Below, in pieces: positions 1 through 8,670 of a stretch of DNA of 47,104 nucleotides. Each line of letters starts with the position of its first letter. Positions within the stretch are counted from its first letter, which is position 1. The notes under the pieces are model-generated. The model saw nothing but the letters and a program-made list of their open reading frames with translations. It was not told the DNA's origin and made no database searches. This DNA is from a virus: positions 1 to 47,104 of the IMG/VR virus record IMGVR_UViG_3300031999_000044; one strand, 5' to 3'. Both the position numbers and the translations under genes were made by a program.

Positions 1-14
1 TGCTTCTCTGCCAT
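1..14 (-). CDS. Start of a gene running off the left edge
   Basis: Only the first codons (Met-Ala-Glu-Lys) are inside the window. The ATG at 14-12 is preceded by a good ribosome binding site (AAAGGAG, 22-28) and by a sigma70 promoter at 64-92. The product cannot be identified from four residues. Confidence 0.6.
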
Positions 15-63
15 TTTAATTCTCCTTTGAATTAATTTGTTAATTATCTACCACATTAAATTA

Positions 64-92
64 ATAATAACATTTTTTTTATTTTTTGTCAA
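64..92 (-). promoter_or_regulatory. Sigma70-type promoter
   Basis: On the minus strand TTGACA (87-92), a 17-nt spacer and TATTAT (64-69). It reads into the gene starting at position 14 and lies just after the dCMP deaminase stop, so it separates two transcription units. Four other promoters of the same build occur in the window. Confidence 0.75.
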
Positions 93-99
93 GTGTTTT

Positions 100-684
100 T
101 TAAATTAAATTTATTTTTTTTACTTTTATTCCGGCCTTTCTCAAAATTTCCAAGCCCGAAGTATCCCTGTAGTCTCTTTCATAAACAAGCGTTTTGATCA
201 TTCCTAAATTAACAATACCACGAGCACAAACTTTACAAGGGTTTATGTTGATAAACATATAAGAATTAGGATATTGATTTTTGTTGTCAAGTTTTATCAT
301 GCAATTAAACTCCGCATGAACCGTTCCATGGCCACCAACATCTAAAGAATCTGGTACATCTGGTTCTCCTTTTGCCCAACCATTATAACCAACTGAGAGT
401 ATTTTTCCAAAATCATTTGACACGATAATTGCACCAACTTTTGTTCTTGGATCTTTTGATAATTCACTATACATATTTGCTATTTTTAAATAGAATTTAA
501 ACCACTTCATCTCTTTAAAATGTTTATCTATGCTTTCTTTTCTATATGTATCAATGGTAACCCCTCCCCAAAATCCTGATATAAAATTGCAATTATCAAA
601 ATTCTCTTTTATGTATTCATATGTAACATTATATTTATTTTTTATTTCTTCTGTCGTGTATTGTGATGGTATAATATAAACCAT
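100..684 (-). CDS. dCMP deaminase (zinc-dependent)
   Basis: Deoxycytidylate deaminase, which makes dUMP for thymidylate synthesis. The zinc site is visible: a TVHAEFN motif (His ligand and catalytic Glu) and an NPCKVCA motif (two Cys ligands). The catalytic domain starts near residue 60. The first 60 residues form an extension not needed for deaminase activity, with a possible helix-turn-helix look (YTTEEIKNKYNVT), but I assign no role to it. The ATG at 684 has an AGGAG site upstream. Together with the class II ribonucleotide reductase in this window it points to phage control of the dNTP pool. Related cytidine/tRNA deaminases share the HAE...PCxxC core, but substrate range fits dCMP best. 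Confidence 0.85.
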   Translation of the reverse strand: MVYIIPSQYTTEEIKNKYNVTYEYIKENFDNCNFISGFWGGVTIDTYRKESIDKHFKEMKWFKFYLKIANMYSELSKDPRTKVGAIIVSNDFGKILSVGYNGWAKGEPDVPDSLDVGGHGTVHAEFNCMIKLDNKNQYPNSYMFININPCKVCARGIVNLGMIKTLVYERDYRDTSGLEILRKAGIKVKKINLI

Positions 685-705
685 TTTAATCTCCTATTTT
701 CCAAT

Positions 706-1014
706 TTAATATTTATCCCCAAATATCTTTCTAAAACAATCTACACAAAAATGATTTATAAAAGATTTATCATAAGATATTGCATCCTTATAAAAAAATA
801 TTACATATTTATTAAACGTATCTGTCATTATAACATTTTTATTACACCTGCAACAACAATCTATTCCTTCTTTTTTGCATTCTTTATAAAAAGATTTTTC
901 ACCACATTCTTTGCAAAAATAATAATACTTATTTTTTGTGGCATTATTCATAATACAAAAATAATCACATATTTTAAACTTTAATTCATTACCACATTGT
1001 TCACACTTATCCAT
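706..1014 (-). CDS. Small cysteine-rich zinc-ribbon protein
   Basis: A 102-residue protein with five CxxC-type pairs: CEQC near the N terminus, CKEC, CCCRC and CVDC, spaced as in tandem zinc ribbons. No family is recognised. Its ATG (1014-1012) overlaps the TAA stop of the polymerase gene by one base (TAATG), so the two are probably translationally coupled. A nucleic-acid or replisome-associated role is possible but is inference from position only. Confidence 0.7.
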   Translation of the reverse strand: MDKCEQCGNELKFKICDYFCIMNNATKNKYYYFCKECGEKSFYKECKKEGIDCCCRCNKNVIMTDTFNKYVIFFYKDAISYDKSFINHFCVDCFRKIFGDKY

Positions 1015-4000
1015 TACTTCTCCGTCATATCCGCAGCTTTCAATAAAGGCTTGCCAAAAGGTACATTAATCCAACCATTATTCATAAACAATTCTGTTAT
1101 ATATATTGAATTCTTTTCAATCTTATCCTTAACTTCCCCAAAAAAATTAACATATTTATTTTTATTATCAATGTCCGATATCTTTAGTTGATAATATTTT
1201 TTATTATTTTTTGTCATTTTCTCTTTCACTTCATTAATAATAAACCAATATAAATGTGGTTTTATTGACCCTTCATCAAGGTCACTTAATGGTAGTATAT
1301 CAAATTCTAAAAATATGTCAAGTACTTTTTTATTAAAAAGTAAATTTTTATCATAAATTCCTAATATTTCTTTTTGTATTTGTATTTTTTCTCCGTTGGT
1401 CCAATCACTTTTATCAGGATAGTTGTTGGCTATTTCTTCTATGGTTGTTTTTGCTTTCTTTATCTCGTCAAAATGTTCAGTAAATACATTGAACATGTGT
1501 TTATAATTTTTAAATATTTTTTTTTCTTCTCCGACACAATTCAACGAATTAAATCCCTCAGCTTGTATTAAAGAGCAAAATGCTTTCTTGTTAAATTTGC
1601 TCCATCGCCATTTGGGTTTATCTTCGGCTTGTTCAAATAAAAGGTCTTGTAGGTCTTTAAATTGACCATGTTGTTGCTTTATGCAGAATAATTCTTCCGT
1701 TGCTACATCACCAATTCCTTTGAGCGAGTTTAGCGCCGGATATATTTCCTTGTTAGATATGGACCAGTCCTTAGACGAAAGGTTTATGTCAGGTTTATTT
1801 AGTCTATAACCAAGGCTAGTTACGTCGTTTAGAATTTTATCTCGATCCTCGTCAAACTGCAAGCAGGCTTGAATCCATTCTTTTTCGTAATATGTCAAAA
1901 GATATGCACATTGAAAAGAGATATAAGAATAACTACAGCTATGCGATTTATTAAATCCATAGCTGATAAACCCCAATATTTCTTCGTCCCACAGCTTGAT
2001 TGCTCTTTCGTGTGGTAGATTATTTTTTACGCAACCATTTATAAATCTTTCTCTTGCATTATTTCTTTTTTCTATTAATTCCTCGCCAAGTTCATGAGAG
2101 GGCTTTACTAATAATTTTCTCAATTCATCTGATTCTTCAAGTGAAAATCCGCCTAATTTATGGGCAAGTAAGATAAATTGTTCTTGATATACTAAAATTC
2201 CATGGCTTATTTCTAATACTTCTTTCAATATAGGATGCTCATAATTTATATACGATCCTTTATTCTCAAGTAATTTTTTGTCCGCTTTCCCGGATAAGGG
2301 ACCTGGACGGTATAGAGATGTTATACAAGATATATCATCTATGGATTCGGGCCTAACTTGTTTGCAAAAATTTTGAACAGGTGTTTCGCTAAATTGAAAG
2401 CAATTAATAAATCTCCCATTGTGGTAAACATTCTCATAAACTTGTTTATCTTTTGTATTTATAACTGAGGGGTGTAATTCGTTATTATAAAAATCCCTAA
2501 CCTCCTCTCCCGTTGGAATTCTTTTTAAATTATTTTCCAATATTAATTCAATACATTTTTGAATAAATCTTAAAGTAGCCAAACCCAAAAAATCATATTT
2601 TATAAGACCCATTTGCTCAAGGTGACGAGCTTGTAATCCCTCAGACCATGGTGTTTGGGGTTTCTTTTTAACCATCATTAAAGGCATATCTTCTATAATA
2701 TTATTACAAATTATTGTCCCACCTGCATGAGTGGAATATGCTCTTATTTGTTTATATAATTTTTCTATACAAATTTCCACATCTGGATATTGTTTTAAAT
2801 ATTCTTTAAATGAGTGTGAATATTTTTTCGCTTTTTCATATGTAAATTCATATAATTTTTGATCATGGTTTATTTCTTCTAGTATGCTATTTTTTGCTTC
2901 TTCTTCCATTACTTTTGTTATTTCGTTTACCTCTTGAAATGGTACTTCATATAATTTGCTAATATCTTTGACCAAAGATTTTAATTGCAATGTAGAATAA
3001 TTTGTAACTAAAGCAATTTTATTTTCGCCAAAATAACTCTTCAATGTTTCATATGCAACGTCTCTGTCGCTTATATCAGTGTCGCAATCTGGAAAATCTT
3101 TTCGAGCCTCAGATATGAATCTCTCAAATAACAATCCTTCTTTTATCGGATCAATCTGTGTAATGCCGAGCAAATAACAAACCAATGAACCCGCATCTGA
3201 CCCCCTTCCGGGCGCTATTAATACATATTTTTTTAGTTCATCAATTGCTTCTTTTAGTGTTAAAAAATATTGTTCAAATTCTTTTTCTTTAATTAATTTT
3301 AATTCTTTTACTGCTCTATTTACATAATTTTTATTTTTATCTAATCCTTTTGTTTTTAGCCCGTCTATTGTCAACTTCTTTAATTTGTCCATTGGCTGTT
3401 CAAATTCTTTTGTTGGGACAAATTTGGGCAACTTAGGCTTACTATATAGATCAACCCTCTCAATTTGCTCATATGCTATCGTATAAGTTCTATTGATCGC
3501 TTCTTTGATCAAGTTATCGTAAATATCAGATTCCTTATAGTAATTTTCATACGCTTTGTAAATTTGCTGGGCGTTATGAGGAAAAAGAGCACATTTAAGA
3601 AATTCTTCTTTTAGGTCCATAATTTTTGTGCTTAATTCTTTACTTTTTCTTTGATAGCCTAGTGCTTTATATATTTCCCTATGTTTCCAAAGTTCTGGTC
3701 GAGGATAGTGAGCATCAGACGTAACGATTAAAGGAATATTTCTAATCTCAGAGTATCCAATTAGACAATCATTCAGTGTTTTTTGCTCTTTTAGTTTATT
3801 AAATTGAAGTTCCAAATAACACCGCTTGTCAAATAGGTCCAGTAAAGGTTTTAATTCTTTATCAAATCTGTTAAATATTTTGTCTATTATGATTTCATTG
3901 TCTTCTTTTGCTTGTTTTTTGAGCAAGTAATTTGGATATCCGCCAATACATGCTGTTGATATTATTAGACCTTTATTATATTGTTCTAATAATTTAAAAT

Positions 4001-4505
4001 CCATTCTGGGGTATCTATAATAGCCTTCGATGTTTGACAGGGAAATTAATTTGTATAAATTTTTTAATCCTTCTTGATTTGCCGCCAATATGACCAAGTG
4101 ATGCCGTCTTTTGATTGGACTTACTTCTTTAAATGATTCTTCTTCGTCTTCAATTGGTATGTCTTCTTCTTCGCTTATATCTTGCTTTTCTTCTTTGGAA
4201 AGTTTTTTATTTTCTTTTTTTTGTTCTACGTCTTTTTCTTTTTCAATTTTCCATTGTTCAATGCTGGGAATGTAATATGCTTCGATTCCATAAATCATTT
4301 TAAACGGGGTGTTATTTTTTTCAAATTGCTTTTGCAAAGAAAATGCATATCCAAATGCCCCCGCCACTCCATGATCTGTTATGGCCATACCTGTTTTATC
4401 TTGGTTTGCTGTTTGTAAAATATACTCGGCATGATCTTTTGGATATGATAGCCCATCATATATAGAAAAAGTAGTATGCAAATGTAGGTTTATAAATTTT
4501 GACAT
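1014..4505 (-). CDS. dnaE: DNA polymerase III alpha subunit (DnaE type, with PHP domain)
   Basis: Main replicative polymerase of the phage, family C, 1163 residues. The PHP domain opens the protein (LHLHTTFS, residues 7-14; ITDHG near 42-46). The palm motif PGRGSDAGS is at 432-440, the catalytic aspartates lie in PDCDTD (D473, D475), and the third is in IKYDFLG (D638). SLYRPGPL and YGFNKSHS finger motifs follow, then a helix-hairpin-helix-like GIGD segment. The usual clamp-binding and tau-binding tail is short. An unusual charged Lys/Glu insert sits in the PHP domain at about 85-127. Two in-frame CGG codons (Arg134 at 4104-4106 and Arg228 at 3822-3824) are read normally here, unlike those in the virion genes. 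Confidence 0.95.
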   Translation of the reverse strand: MSKFINLHLHTTFSIYDGLSYPKDHAEYILQTANQDKTGMAITDHGVAGAFGYAFSLQKQFEKNNTPFKMIYGIEAYYIPSIEQWKIEKEKDVEQKKENKKLSKEEKQDISEEEDIPIEDEEESFKEVSPIKRRHHLVILAANQEGLKNLYKLISLSNIEGYYRYPRMDFKLLEQYNKGLIISTACIGGYPNYLLKKQAKEDNEIIIDKIFNRFDKELKPLLDLFDKRCYLELQFNKLKEQKTLNDCLIGYSEIRNIPLIVTSDAHYPRPELWKHREIYKALGYQRKSKELSTKIMDLKEEFLKCALFPHNAQQIYKAYENYYKESDIYDNLIKEAINRTYTIAYEQIERVDLYSKPKLPKFVPTKEFEQPMDKLKKLTIDGLKTKGLDKNKNYVNRAVKELKLIKEKEFEQYFLTLKEAIDELKKYVLIAPGRGSDAGSLVCYLLGITQIDPIKEGLLFERFISEARKDFPDCDTDISDRDVAYETLKSYFGENKIALVTNYSTLQLKSLVKDISKLYEVPFQEVNEITKVMEEEAKNSILEEINHDQKLYEFTYEKAKKYSHSFKEYLKQYPDVEICIEKLYKQIRAYSTHAGGTIICNNIIEDMPLMMVKKKPQTPWSEGLQARHLEQMGLIKYDFLGLATLRFIQKCIELILENNLKRIPTGEEVRDFYNNELHPSVINTKDKQVYENVYHNGRFINCFQFSETPVQNFCKQVRPESIDDISCITSLYRPGPLSGKADKKLLENKGSYINYEHPILKEVLEISHGILVYQEQFILLAHKLGGFSLEESDELRKLLVKPSHELGEELIEKRNNARERFINGCVKNNLPHERAIKLWDEEILGFISYGFNKSHSCSYSYISFQCAYLLTYYEKEWIQACLQFDEDRDKILNDVTSLGYRLNKPDINLSSKDWSISNKEIYPALNSLKGIGDVATEELFCIKQQHGQFKDLQDLLFEQAEDKPKWRWSKFNKKAFCSLIQAEGFNSLNCVGEEKKIFKNYKHMFNVFTEHFDEIKKAKTTIEEIANNYPDKSDWTNGEKIQIQKEILGIYDKNLLFNKKVLDIFLEFDILPLSDLDEGSIKPHLYWFIINEVKEKMTKNNKKYYQLKISDIDNKNKYVNFFGEVKDKIEKNSIYITELFMNNGWINVPFGKPLLKAADMTEK

Positions 4506-5224
4506 TAAATTTTATTTCTCTTTCTTATGTTGTCCATTTTCCACATTGGTCTTAAATTTGTAAAATGACAAACTTTTCTAAACCAATATTCATCTTCTAA
4601 ATCAACCATACTAAGAGGAATAATATGATCAATTTCCCAACCATATTTTCCATAGTTTTCCCATGTCATCCCATCTTCAAATTGAGACTCGATCCATTCA
4701 ACCAATTGATTAATTTGACACCCCAAATCACGAACGGCGGAACCTTTTTTAATTCTACCTTTTAAAACCCCGCCCACCCTGTTTCTTAAGTAACAAGATA
4801 ATTTATAATTTATATCTTCTTTTCTTCTTTTTTTCTCTCTCTCGCTTCTCTTTTTTTTATTATTTTGTTGATAAATTTTAGTTCTTTCTTTTATTTCCTC
4901 TTTATTTTTTTGATATTTTTCTTTTCCTTTTATTGATATTTTTTCTTTATTTTTCTCATAATCATTTTTTTTCCTCTCTCTTATTTTTTCTTTATTTTTT
5001 TGACGGCTTATTTTTAGATTTGCCAATATTTGTTCTTTATTTTTTTCATAATTTTCTCGTCTTCGAAGATTTATTTTTTCTTGATTTTTTTTGCGATGTA
5101 TTCTACATTTTTCATTATTACATTTTTTACAATATGACATAAAACCATCTTTTGAATATTTACTTGTATAAAATTGATCTAATATTTTTTCCAAGTTACA
5201 ATAAATGCATTTTTTAGTTGTCAT
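4505..5224 (-). CDS. HNH endonuclease with zinc finger and charged repeat linker
   Basis: Three parts are visible in 239 residues. The N-terminal treble-clef-like finger has CIYC and CKKC. The central region, about residues 45-140, has repeats built on EKNKEKI that should form a charged helix. The C-terminal HNH nuclease has WEIDHIIPLS and TNLRPMW followed by N and K residues. This arrangement is typical of free-standing phage HNH homing endonucleases. Its TAA overlaps the polymerase ATG by one base, so it has settled in the operon without disturbing dnaE. Nuclease specificity cannot be read from sequence. Confidence 0.85.
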   Translation of the reverse strand: MTTKKCIYCNLEKILDQFYTSKYSKDGFMSYCKKCNNEKCRIHRKKNQEKINLRRRENYEKNKEQILANLKISRQKNKEKIRERKKNDYEKNKEKISIKGKEKYQKNKEEIKERTKIYQQNNKKKRSEREKKRRKEDINYKLSCYLRNRVGGVLKGRIKKGSAVRDLGCQINQLVEWIESQFEDGMTWENYGKYGWEIDHIIPLSMVDLEDEYWFRKVCHFTNLRPMWKMDNIRKRNKI

Positions 5225-5229
5225 ATTAA

Positions 5230-6183
5230 TTATTTTTTCTTTAACTTTTCCAATATATTAATAATGCTAAACTTTCCTCGACCAAATTTATTCATCAATA
5301 TTTCTATTTTTTCTCTTTCTGTAAGTGTTTCCAAAGTATTGTACAAACTATATATACTATTCAACTCCTCCTCGTTTATTCTTTTTCCCCTGTTTTCATA
5401 TTTTGATTGAGGAACTTCTCTCAAATTTTTAAGATCTTGCCCAAATTCTATTTCATTTAACTTGTTCAAATTAAAGTTAAAAATACTTTCATTAATCTCA
5501 AAACCACAACAATGTCTACCTAATTTTTTTGCTACAGTTGCTGTTGTAAAGTTGCCTAAAAAAAAATCACAAACAACATCATTTTCATTTGAAGAATATA
5601 ATATTATTTTTTTTATTATTTCCTCTGGTAATTTGTTTATATTTTTTTCTTTTCCTTGTTGGTATTCTTTATTTATTATCCATACATCTTCTAAATCTTT
5701 GTATAATAAAGATTTATCATTTTTATCTTTTTCGTCAAATCCAAATCTACAATTTGTATTAAAAGTAACTTTAATATCTTTATTTTTTTTCAAATACAAT
5801 ATATGATAGTGCGATGATACATATTTATTTTTTGTATTAACACCAAAATTATATTTCCAAATAATATGATTTATCAAATGCAAATTCAACTTATCAACTA
5901 CATCAAGTATATTATTTAAATTTGTATAACCAGAAAATATATACGCTGACCCGGCGTCCTTCAATATTCTTGTAGTTTCGTTCATCCAATCATGTGAAAA
6001 TTTCAAATAATCGTCGGGCGCCTCACAATAACCATCAAAAACTTTTTCTTTTTTTCTTTTATAATGTTTTTCAAATGAATTTTCACCTATTCCAAAAGGC
6101 GGATCACAAATAATTAAATCCACTGATTTATCTTGTAAATATTTTTTAGATCCTAAAATACAATCAATATTATATAAATTCAT
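5230..6183 (-). CDS. DNA methyltransferase (amino-methylating, beta class)
   Basis: S-adenosylmethionine-dependent DNA methylase, 317 residues. Motif IV DPPFG is at about 27-31, and motif I-like DFFLGNFTTA followed by GFEI lies near 210-235. Having motif IV before motif I gives the beta-class order of N6-adenine/N4-cytosine enzymes. A possible restriction partner lies immediately upstream (6231-6935). No ribosome binding site precedes the ATG; instead a perfect 12-bp hairpin ends 7 nt before it. The methylated site is unknown. It could protect phage DNA from host restriction or form a restriction-modification pair. Confidence 0.88.
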   Translation of the reverse strand: MNLYNIDCILGSKKYLQDKSVDLIICDPPFGIGENSFEKHYKRKKEKVFDGYCEAPDDYLKFSHDWMNETTRILKDAGSAYIFSGYTNLNNILDVVDKLNLHLINHIIWKYNFGVNTKNKYVSSHYHILYLKKNKDIKVTFNTNCRFGFDEKDKNDKSLLYKDLEDVWIINKEYQQGKEKNINKLPEEIIKKIILYSSNENDVVCDFFLGNFTTATVAKKLGRHCCGFEINESIFNFNLNKLNEIEFGQDLKNLREVPQSKYENRGKRINEEELNSIYSLYNTLETLTEREKIEILMNKFGRGKFSIINILEKLKKK

Positions 6184-6190
6184 AAATTTT

Positions 6191-6219
6191 AAAGAGGGAG
6201 TAAAAAATACTCCCTCTTT
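6191..6219 (-). promoter_or_regulatory. Perfect hairpin in the methyltransferase leader
   Basis: A 12-bp perfect stem (6191-6202 with 6208-6219) and 5-nt loop, ending 7 nt before the methylase ATG. Its 5' arm contains the only purine-rich GAGGGAG run near the start codon, so folding hides it. There is no U-tract on the gene side, which makes a simple terminator less likely than a translational control or RNA-processing element. Confidence 0.6.
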
Positions 6220-6230
6220 CCGTTTAGATT

Positions 6231-6935
6231 TTATCGGATTTCCAATAAATTTTGTTTAATCTCTGAAGTTGATTTTTGAATTCTTTTTTGTTTTTTTAAG
6301 TTTTCACAAATTCTTTTTTGGACCATCAAATATAATTCATCTCTCATAGATGTCATATTTTGTTCAACAATCTCATTGCCCTTTTGAACAATTTTTTCCA
6401 TTTCAGCATCCGAACAATTAAAGCTCGAGCTATCTGGTAATTCCATAAAAAATACAAAATCTTTTTTGCGGGCTTTTACTTTTACTTGATCACCTTCCAT
6501 AATAGCGCGATTTTTAATTTTATCAAACGAAATCAATCCTACGGTAAACTTTTTATGAATTTTATTATTTTTAATGGTCTCAGGTTGAATTACCATCATA
6601 TAATCAAAATCATTACCACAAAATGCCTTCTTTCTAATTTTTGATAATAAATTTTTAACAATTAAACTTGTCGTACTTCCATCTTTTTTAATAAGATGTT
6701 TCATTGTTTTTAATGAAATTCTTTGTTTATTATCAAAATACAAATCAAAATATTTACCATTTTCATAATGAACAAAATTTGATAAATATTCACAGATCAT
6801 TTTTTCAAGTGATTCCGACTTTGTAAACCGATATGATCTTTCATTAAACTTTGTTGGAGAAAGAGCAAAGCAAATATAATACAGTTGTTTAACAAATTTA
6901 ACATTATTTCTTTTTGCGTAATCTACAATATTCAT
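6231..6935 (-). CDS. Possible type II restriction endonuclease
   Basis: A 234-residue protein upstream of the methylase. Around residue 63 the stretch YFDLYFDNKQRISLKT resembles the Asp...x-Leu-Lys core of PD-(D/E)xK restriction enzymes, with Ser in place of the usual Glu/Gln. It is followed by a KKDGSTT segment and a strand-rich middle part (FDYMMVIQ, FTVGLISF). The pairing with a methylase supports the call, but no family is firmly recognised. One in-frame CGG (6828-6830, in SYRFTKSE) is read normally. It may instead be an unrelated phage protein. Confidence 0.4.
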   Translation of the reverse strand: MNIVDYAKRNNVKFVKQLYYICFALSPTKFNERSYRFTKSESLEKMICEYLSNFVHYENGKYFDLYFDNKQRISLKTMKHLIKKDGSTTSLIVKNLLSKIRKKAFCGNDFDYMMVIQPETIKNNKIHKKFTVGLISFDKIKNRAIMEGDQVKVKARKKDFVFFMELPDSSSFNCSDAEMEKIVQKGNEIVEQNMTSMRDELYLMVQKRICENLKKQKRIQKSTSEIKQNLLEIR

Positions 6936-7036
6936 AAAATAACCTTTCTTTTTGTAATCATAATAAATAAAATAAAAATTAATTTTTTAAAATTTAAAAT
7001 ACAATCAAATAAATCACCCCTTTCTTTATTTTTCAT
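6932..7036 (-). CDS. Small hydrophobic protein (34 aa)
   Basis: An open frame of 34 codons starts directly after the stop of the upstream gene and ends in an ATGA overlap with the 6935 start. It has a polar N terminus, one strongly hydrophobic segment (LIFILFIMI) and a basic tail, as in small membrane proteins. It lacks a clear ribosome binding site, and its composition could also follow from the AT-rich spacer. Confidence 0.35.
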   Translation of the reverse strand: MKNKERGDLFDCILNFKKLIFILFIMITKRKVIL

Positions 7037-7522
7037 TTATTCATATTTCTTTACACGAACCAACACATCAAACAGCCCTCGATCAAAACGATTTTCAATA
7101 AACCAATGATTTGACAATTCTCTTGACAAAAGCCAATTCTCTATTCTAATTCTAACATCATCAGCATGAGCAACCTCTGACATTAAAACATATCCATTAT
7201 TGTCCGTTATTTCCACAAGTTTGTTCATAATATAGACAAAATTATTACTCAATACATTAAAATCATATTGCCAGATAACTCTATCAAATGCGCCTTCATC
7301 CAATTCGCCCATATTATCCACAAATCTAACATCCTTTAATAGTGGATTTTTTTGTAGAAGAACTTTTGTTTGAATTTTATTTTCATTTATTACGACACCT
7401 CTAACTGAATTAAGGATGTGTGGAAAAATTCTTGTTCCGATCCCATTCCCAATGCAACATAAAAAATTAGAATTATGAAGATTTAATTTATTTGAAACTT
7501 CTTGCACATAATGATTTACCAT
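7037..7522 (-). CDS. Methyltransferase-like Rossmann-fold protein
   Basis: 161 residues when started at the ATG at 7522, which has GAGGAG upstream and sits one base after the stop of the next gene; longer readings would overlap that gene. FLCCIGNGIGTRIFPHI looks like the glycine-rich AdoMet loop of class I methyltransferases, followed by an acidic strand end (VVINENK) and FDRVIWQYDF as a motif IV-like strand. Substrate unknown. The fold call is moderate because the short length leaves out a usual C-terminal part. Confidence 0.5.
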   Translation of the reverse strand: MVNHYVQEVSNKLNLHNSNFLCCIGNGIGTRIFPHILNSVRGVVINENKIQTKVLLQKNPLLKDVRFVDNMGELDEGAFDRVIWQYDFNVLSNNFVYIMNKLVEITDNNGYVLMSEVAHADDVRIRIENWLLSRELSNHWFIENRFDRGLFDVLVRVKKYE

Positions 7523-7523
7523 G

Positions 7524-8150
7524 TTACTCGTTCTCCTCTTTAATAGATTCATATCCATTTTTTTTTGCACATCCAACACATAATGTTTTGTACCATCTAT
7601 GCTTCTCATTTAATTCTCCTTTGTTTCCACAAATTTCACAAATAGTTTCTGATTCTTTTTCTTTTTCTTCTATTATGTCCCACATTTCTTGCGTACCGCT
7701 TGTCATGTAAAAACGCAAGATCCCATATTTTTCTTTTATTTGTGATGCACGAGGATAATTTGCTTCATATTTTTCACACCAACAAGTTTGATATTTGTAA
7801 AACAAATGATCCATAATAAAATTTCTTACTTTTATAAACCAATTTTTATGTACATATTTATGTTTTAAAGCAATTTTATGAATAGCTAAACATTTACCAG
7901 GATTAAAACTTAAATATCCATAATGTTCTTCTTTTTTACATCCACAGGTTGCACAAGAAAGTGGTTCATTATCTTTTGTAAACTTTTTAATAAGTTTTTC
8001 CAATTTTGAAGATAATTCATATATAAGATTATACCACCCTGAATTACATTCAAAACCGAAACAAACCAAACTTTGTGTCATCGGTTTATTTCTGTCTCCA
8101 TAAAGCAATGGAAAATCATTAAATAATTTATCTGTTAATTCTTTATTCAT
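7524..8150 (-). CDS. Conserved phage protein with two cysteine clusters
   Basis: 208 residues from the ATG at 8150, chosen because it has AAGGTGAT upstream and an ATGA overlap with the preceding stop. One cluster is CATCGCKK near the middle. A zinc-ribbon pair, CEICGNKG and CVGCAKK, closes the protein. The central YPRASQIKEKYGILRFYM segment is typical of an uncharacterised family seen in many phages. No function is known to me. Confidence 0.65.
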   Translation of the reverse strand: MNKELTDKLFNDFPLLYGDRNKPMTQSLVCFGFECNSGWYNLIYELSSKLEKLIKKFTKDNEPLSCATCGCKKEEHYGYLSFNPGKCLAIHKIALKHKYVHKNWFIKVRNFIMDHLFYKYQTCWCEKYEANYPRASQIKEKYGILRFYMTSGTQEMWDIIEEKEKESETICEICGNKGELNEKHRWYKTLCVGCAKKNGYESIKEENE

Positions 8151-8332
8151 GTTATCACCTTGTTTTCTATTGTTCGAACATTCCAATATTTAATTGATTC
8201 TTCCTTTGTATCTTTTGTTGGACCTTGAGTTTCACAATTAGTACAAAGTATAAAATAATACCCACAATCATCTTTGCAAGATAAAACATTATCAGAATTG
8301 CAAAATGGGCAACATTTTAATTTTTTATTCAT
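8147..8332 (-). CDS. Lar-like restriction alleviation zinc-ribbon protein
   Basis: 61 residues matching the Lar family pattern: CCPFCNSDNV, a second CTNCETQGP pair, and a C-terminal SIKYWNVR (the family WN-R signature). Lar of the Rac prophage eases EcoKI restriction, and many phages carry relatives of unproven function. It overlaps the next gene by ATGA. Lying near a DNA methylase, it may belong to a counter-restriction group. Confidence 0.7.
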   Translation of the reverse strand: MNKKLKCCPFCNSDNVLSCKDDCGYYFILCTNCETQGPTKDTKEESIKYWNVRTIENKVIT

Positions 8333-8336
8333 ATTA

Positions 8337-8420
8337 TCACTTTATTGAAAAATATGCAAAAAACATCATAACTACAAAAAACATACCACAAATAATTACC
8401 ATACCAGTTACTTCGTCCAT
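8337..8420 (-). CDS. Very small membrane protein (27 aa)
   Basis: 27 codons starting at an ATG directly after the stop of the 8421-8657 gene, with GGAG upstream. The product has an acidic start (MDEVTG) and one continuous hydrophobic helix ending in FSIK. Tight spacing on both sides and the good ribosome binding site favour a real gene. Function unknown. Confidence 0.55.
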   Translation of the reverse strand: MDEVTGMVIICGMFFVVMMFFAYFSIK

Positions 8421-8657
8421 TTATTTCTCCTTGCTGCAATAACTTTTACAAACATTTTCACAACTTTCTAAACATTTTTGATCATTCTTTTCGATTTGTT
8501 TATTGGTCACATAATAAAACAAACCCGCTGCAACCAAAATGCAAATCAATATTGATATCAAGTGATATAATTTTTCTTTTATGTACATATAATCATCATA
8601 ATGCATCCATTTAAATTTGTCAAGTAAAATTTTTATTTTTTTAATTATTATGTTCAT
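8421..8657 (-). CDS. Small membrane protein with Cys-rich tail
   Basis: 78 residues: a basic N terminus, one membrane helix (about LISILICILVAAGLFYYV), then a short tail with four Cys (CLESCENVCKSYC). The topology suggests the Cys-rich part may be outside the cytoplasm, where disulfides could form. No family recognised. Confidence 0.6.
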   Translation of the reverse strand: MNIIIKKIKILLDKFKWMHYDDYMYIKEKLYHLISILICILVAAGLFYYVTNKQIEKNDQKCLESCENVCKSYCSKEK

Positions 8658-8670
8658 TTTTTACTCCTCT

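Noticed and set aside
6191-6219. The hairpin as a rho-independent terminator
   Set aside because: No T-rich tract follows on the transcribed side, and it would cut off the methylase from its only visible upstream transcript.
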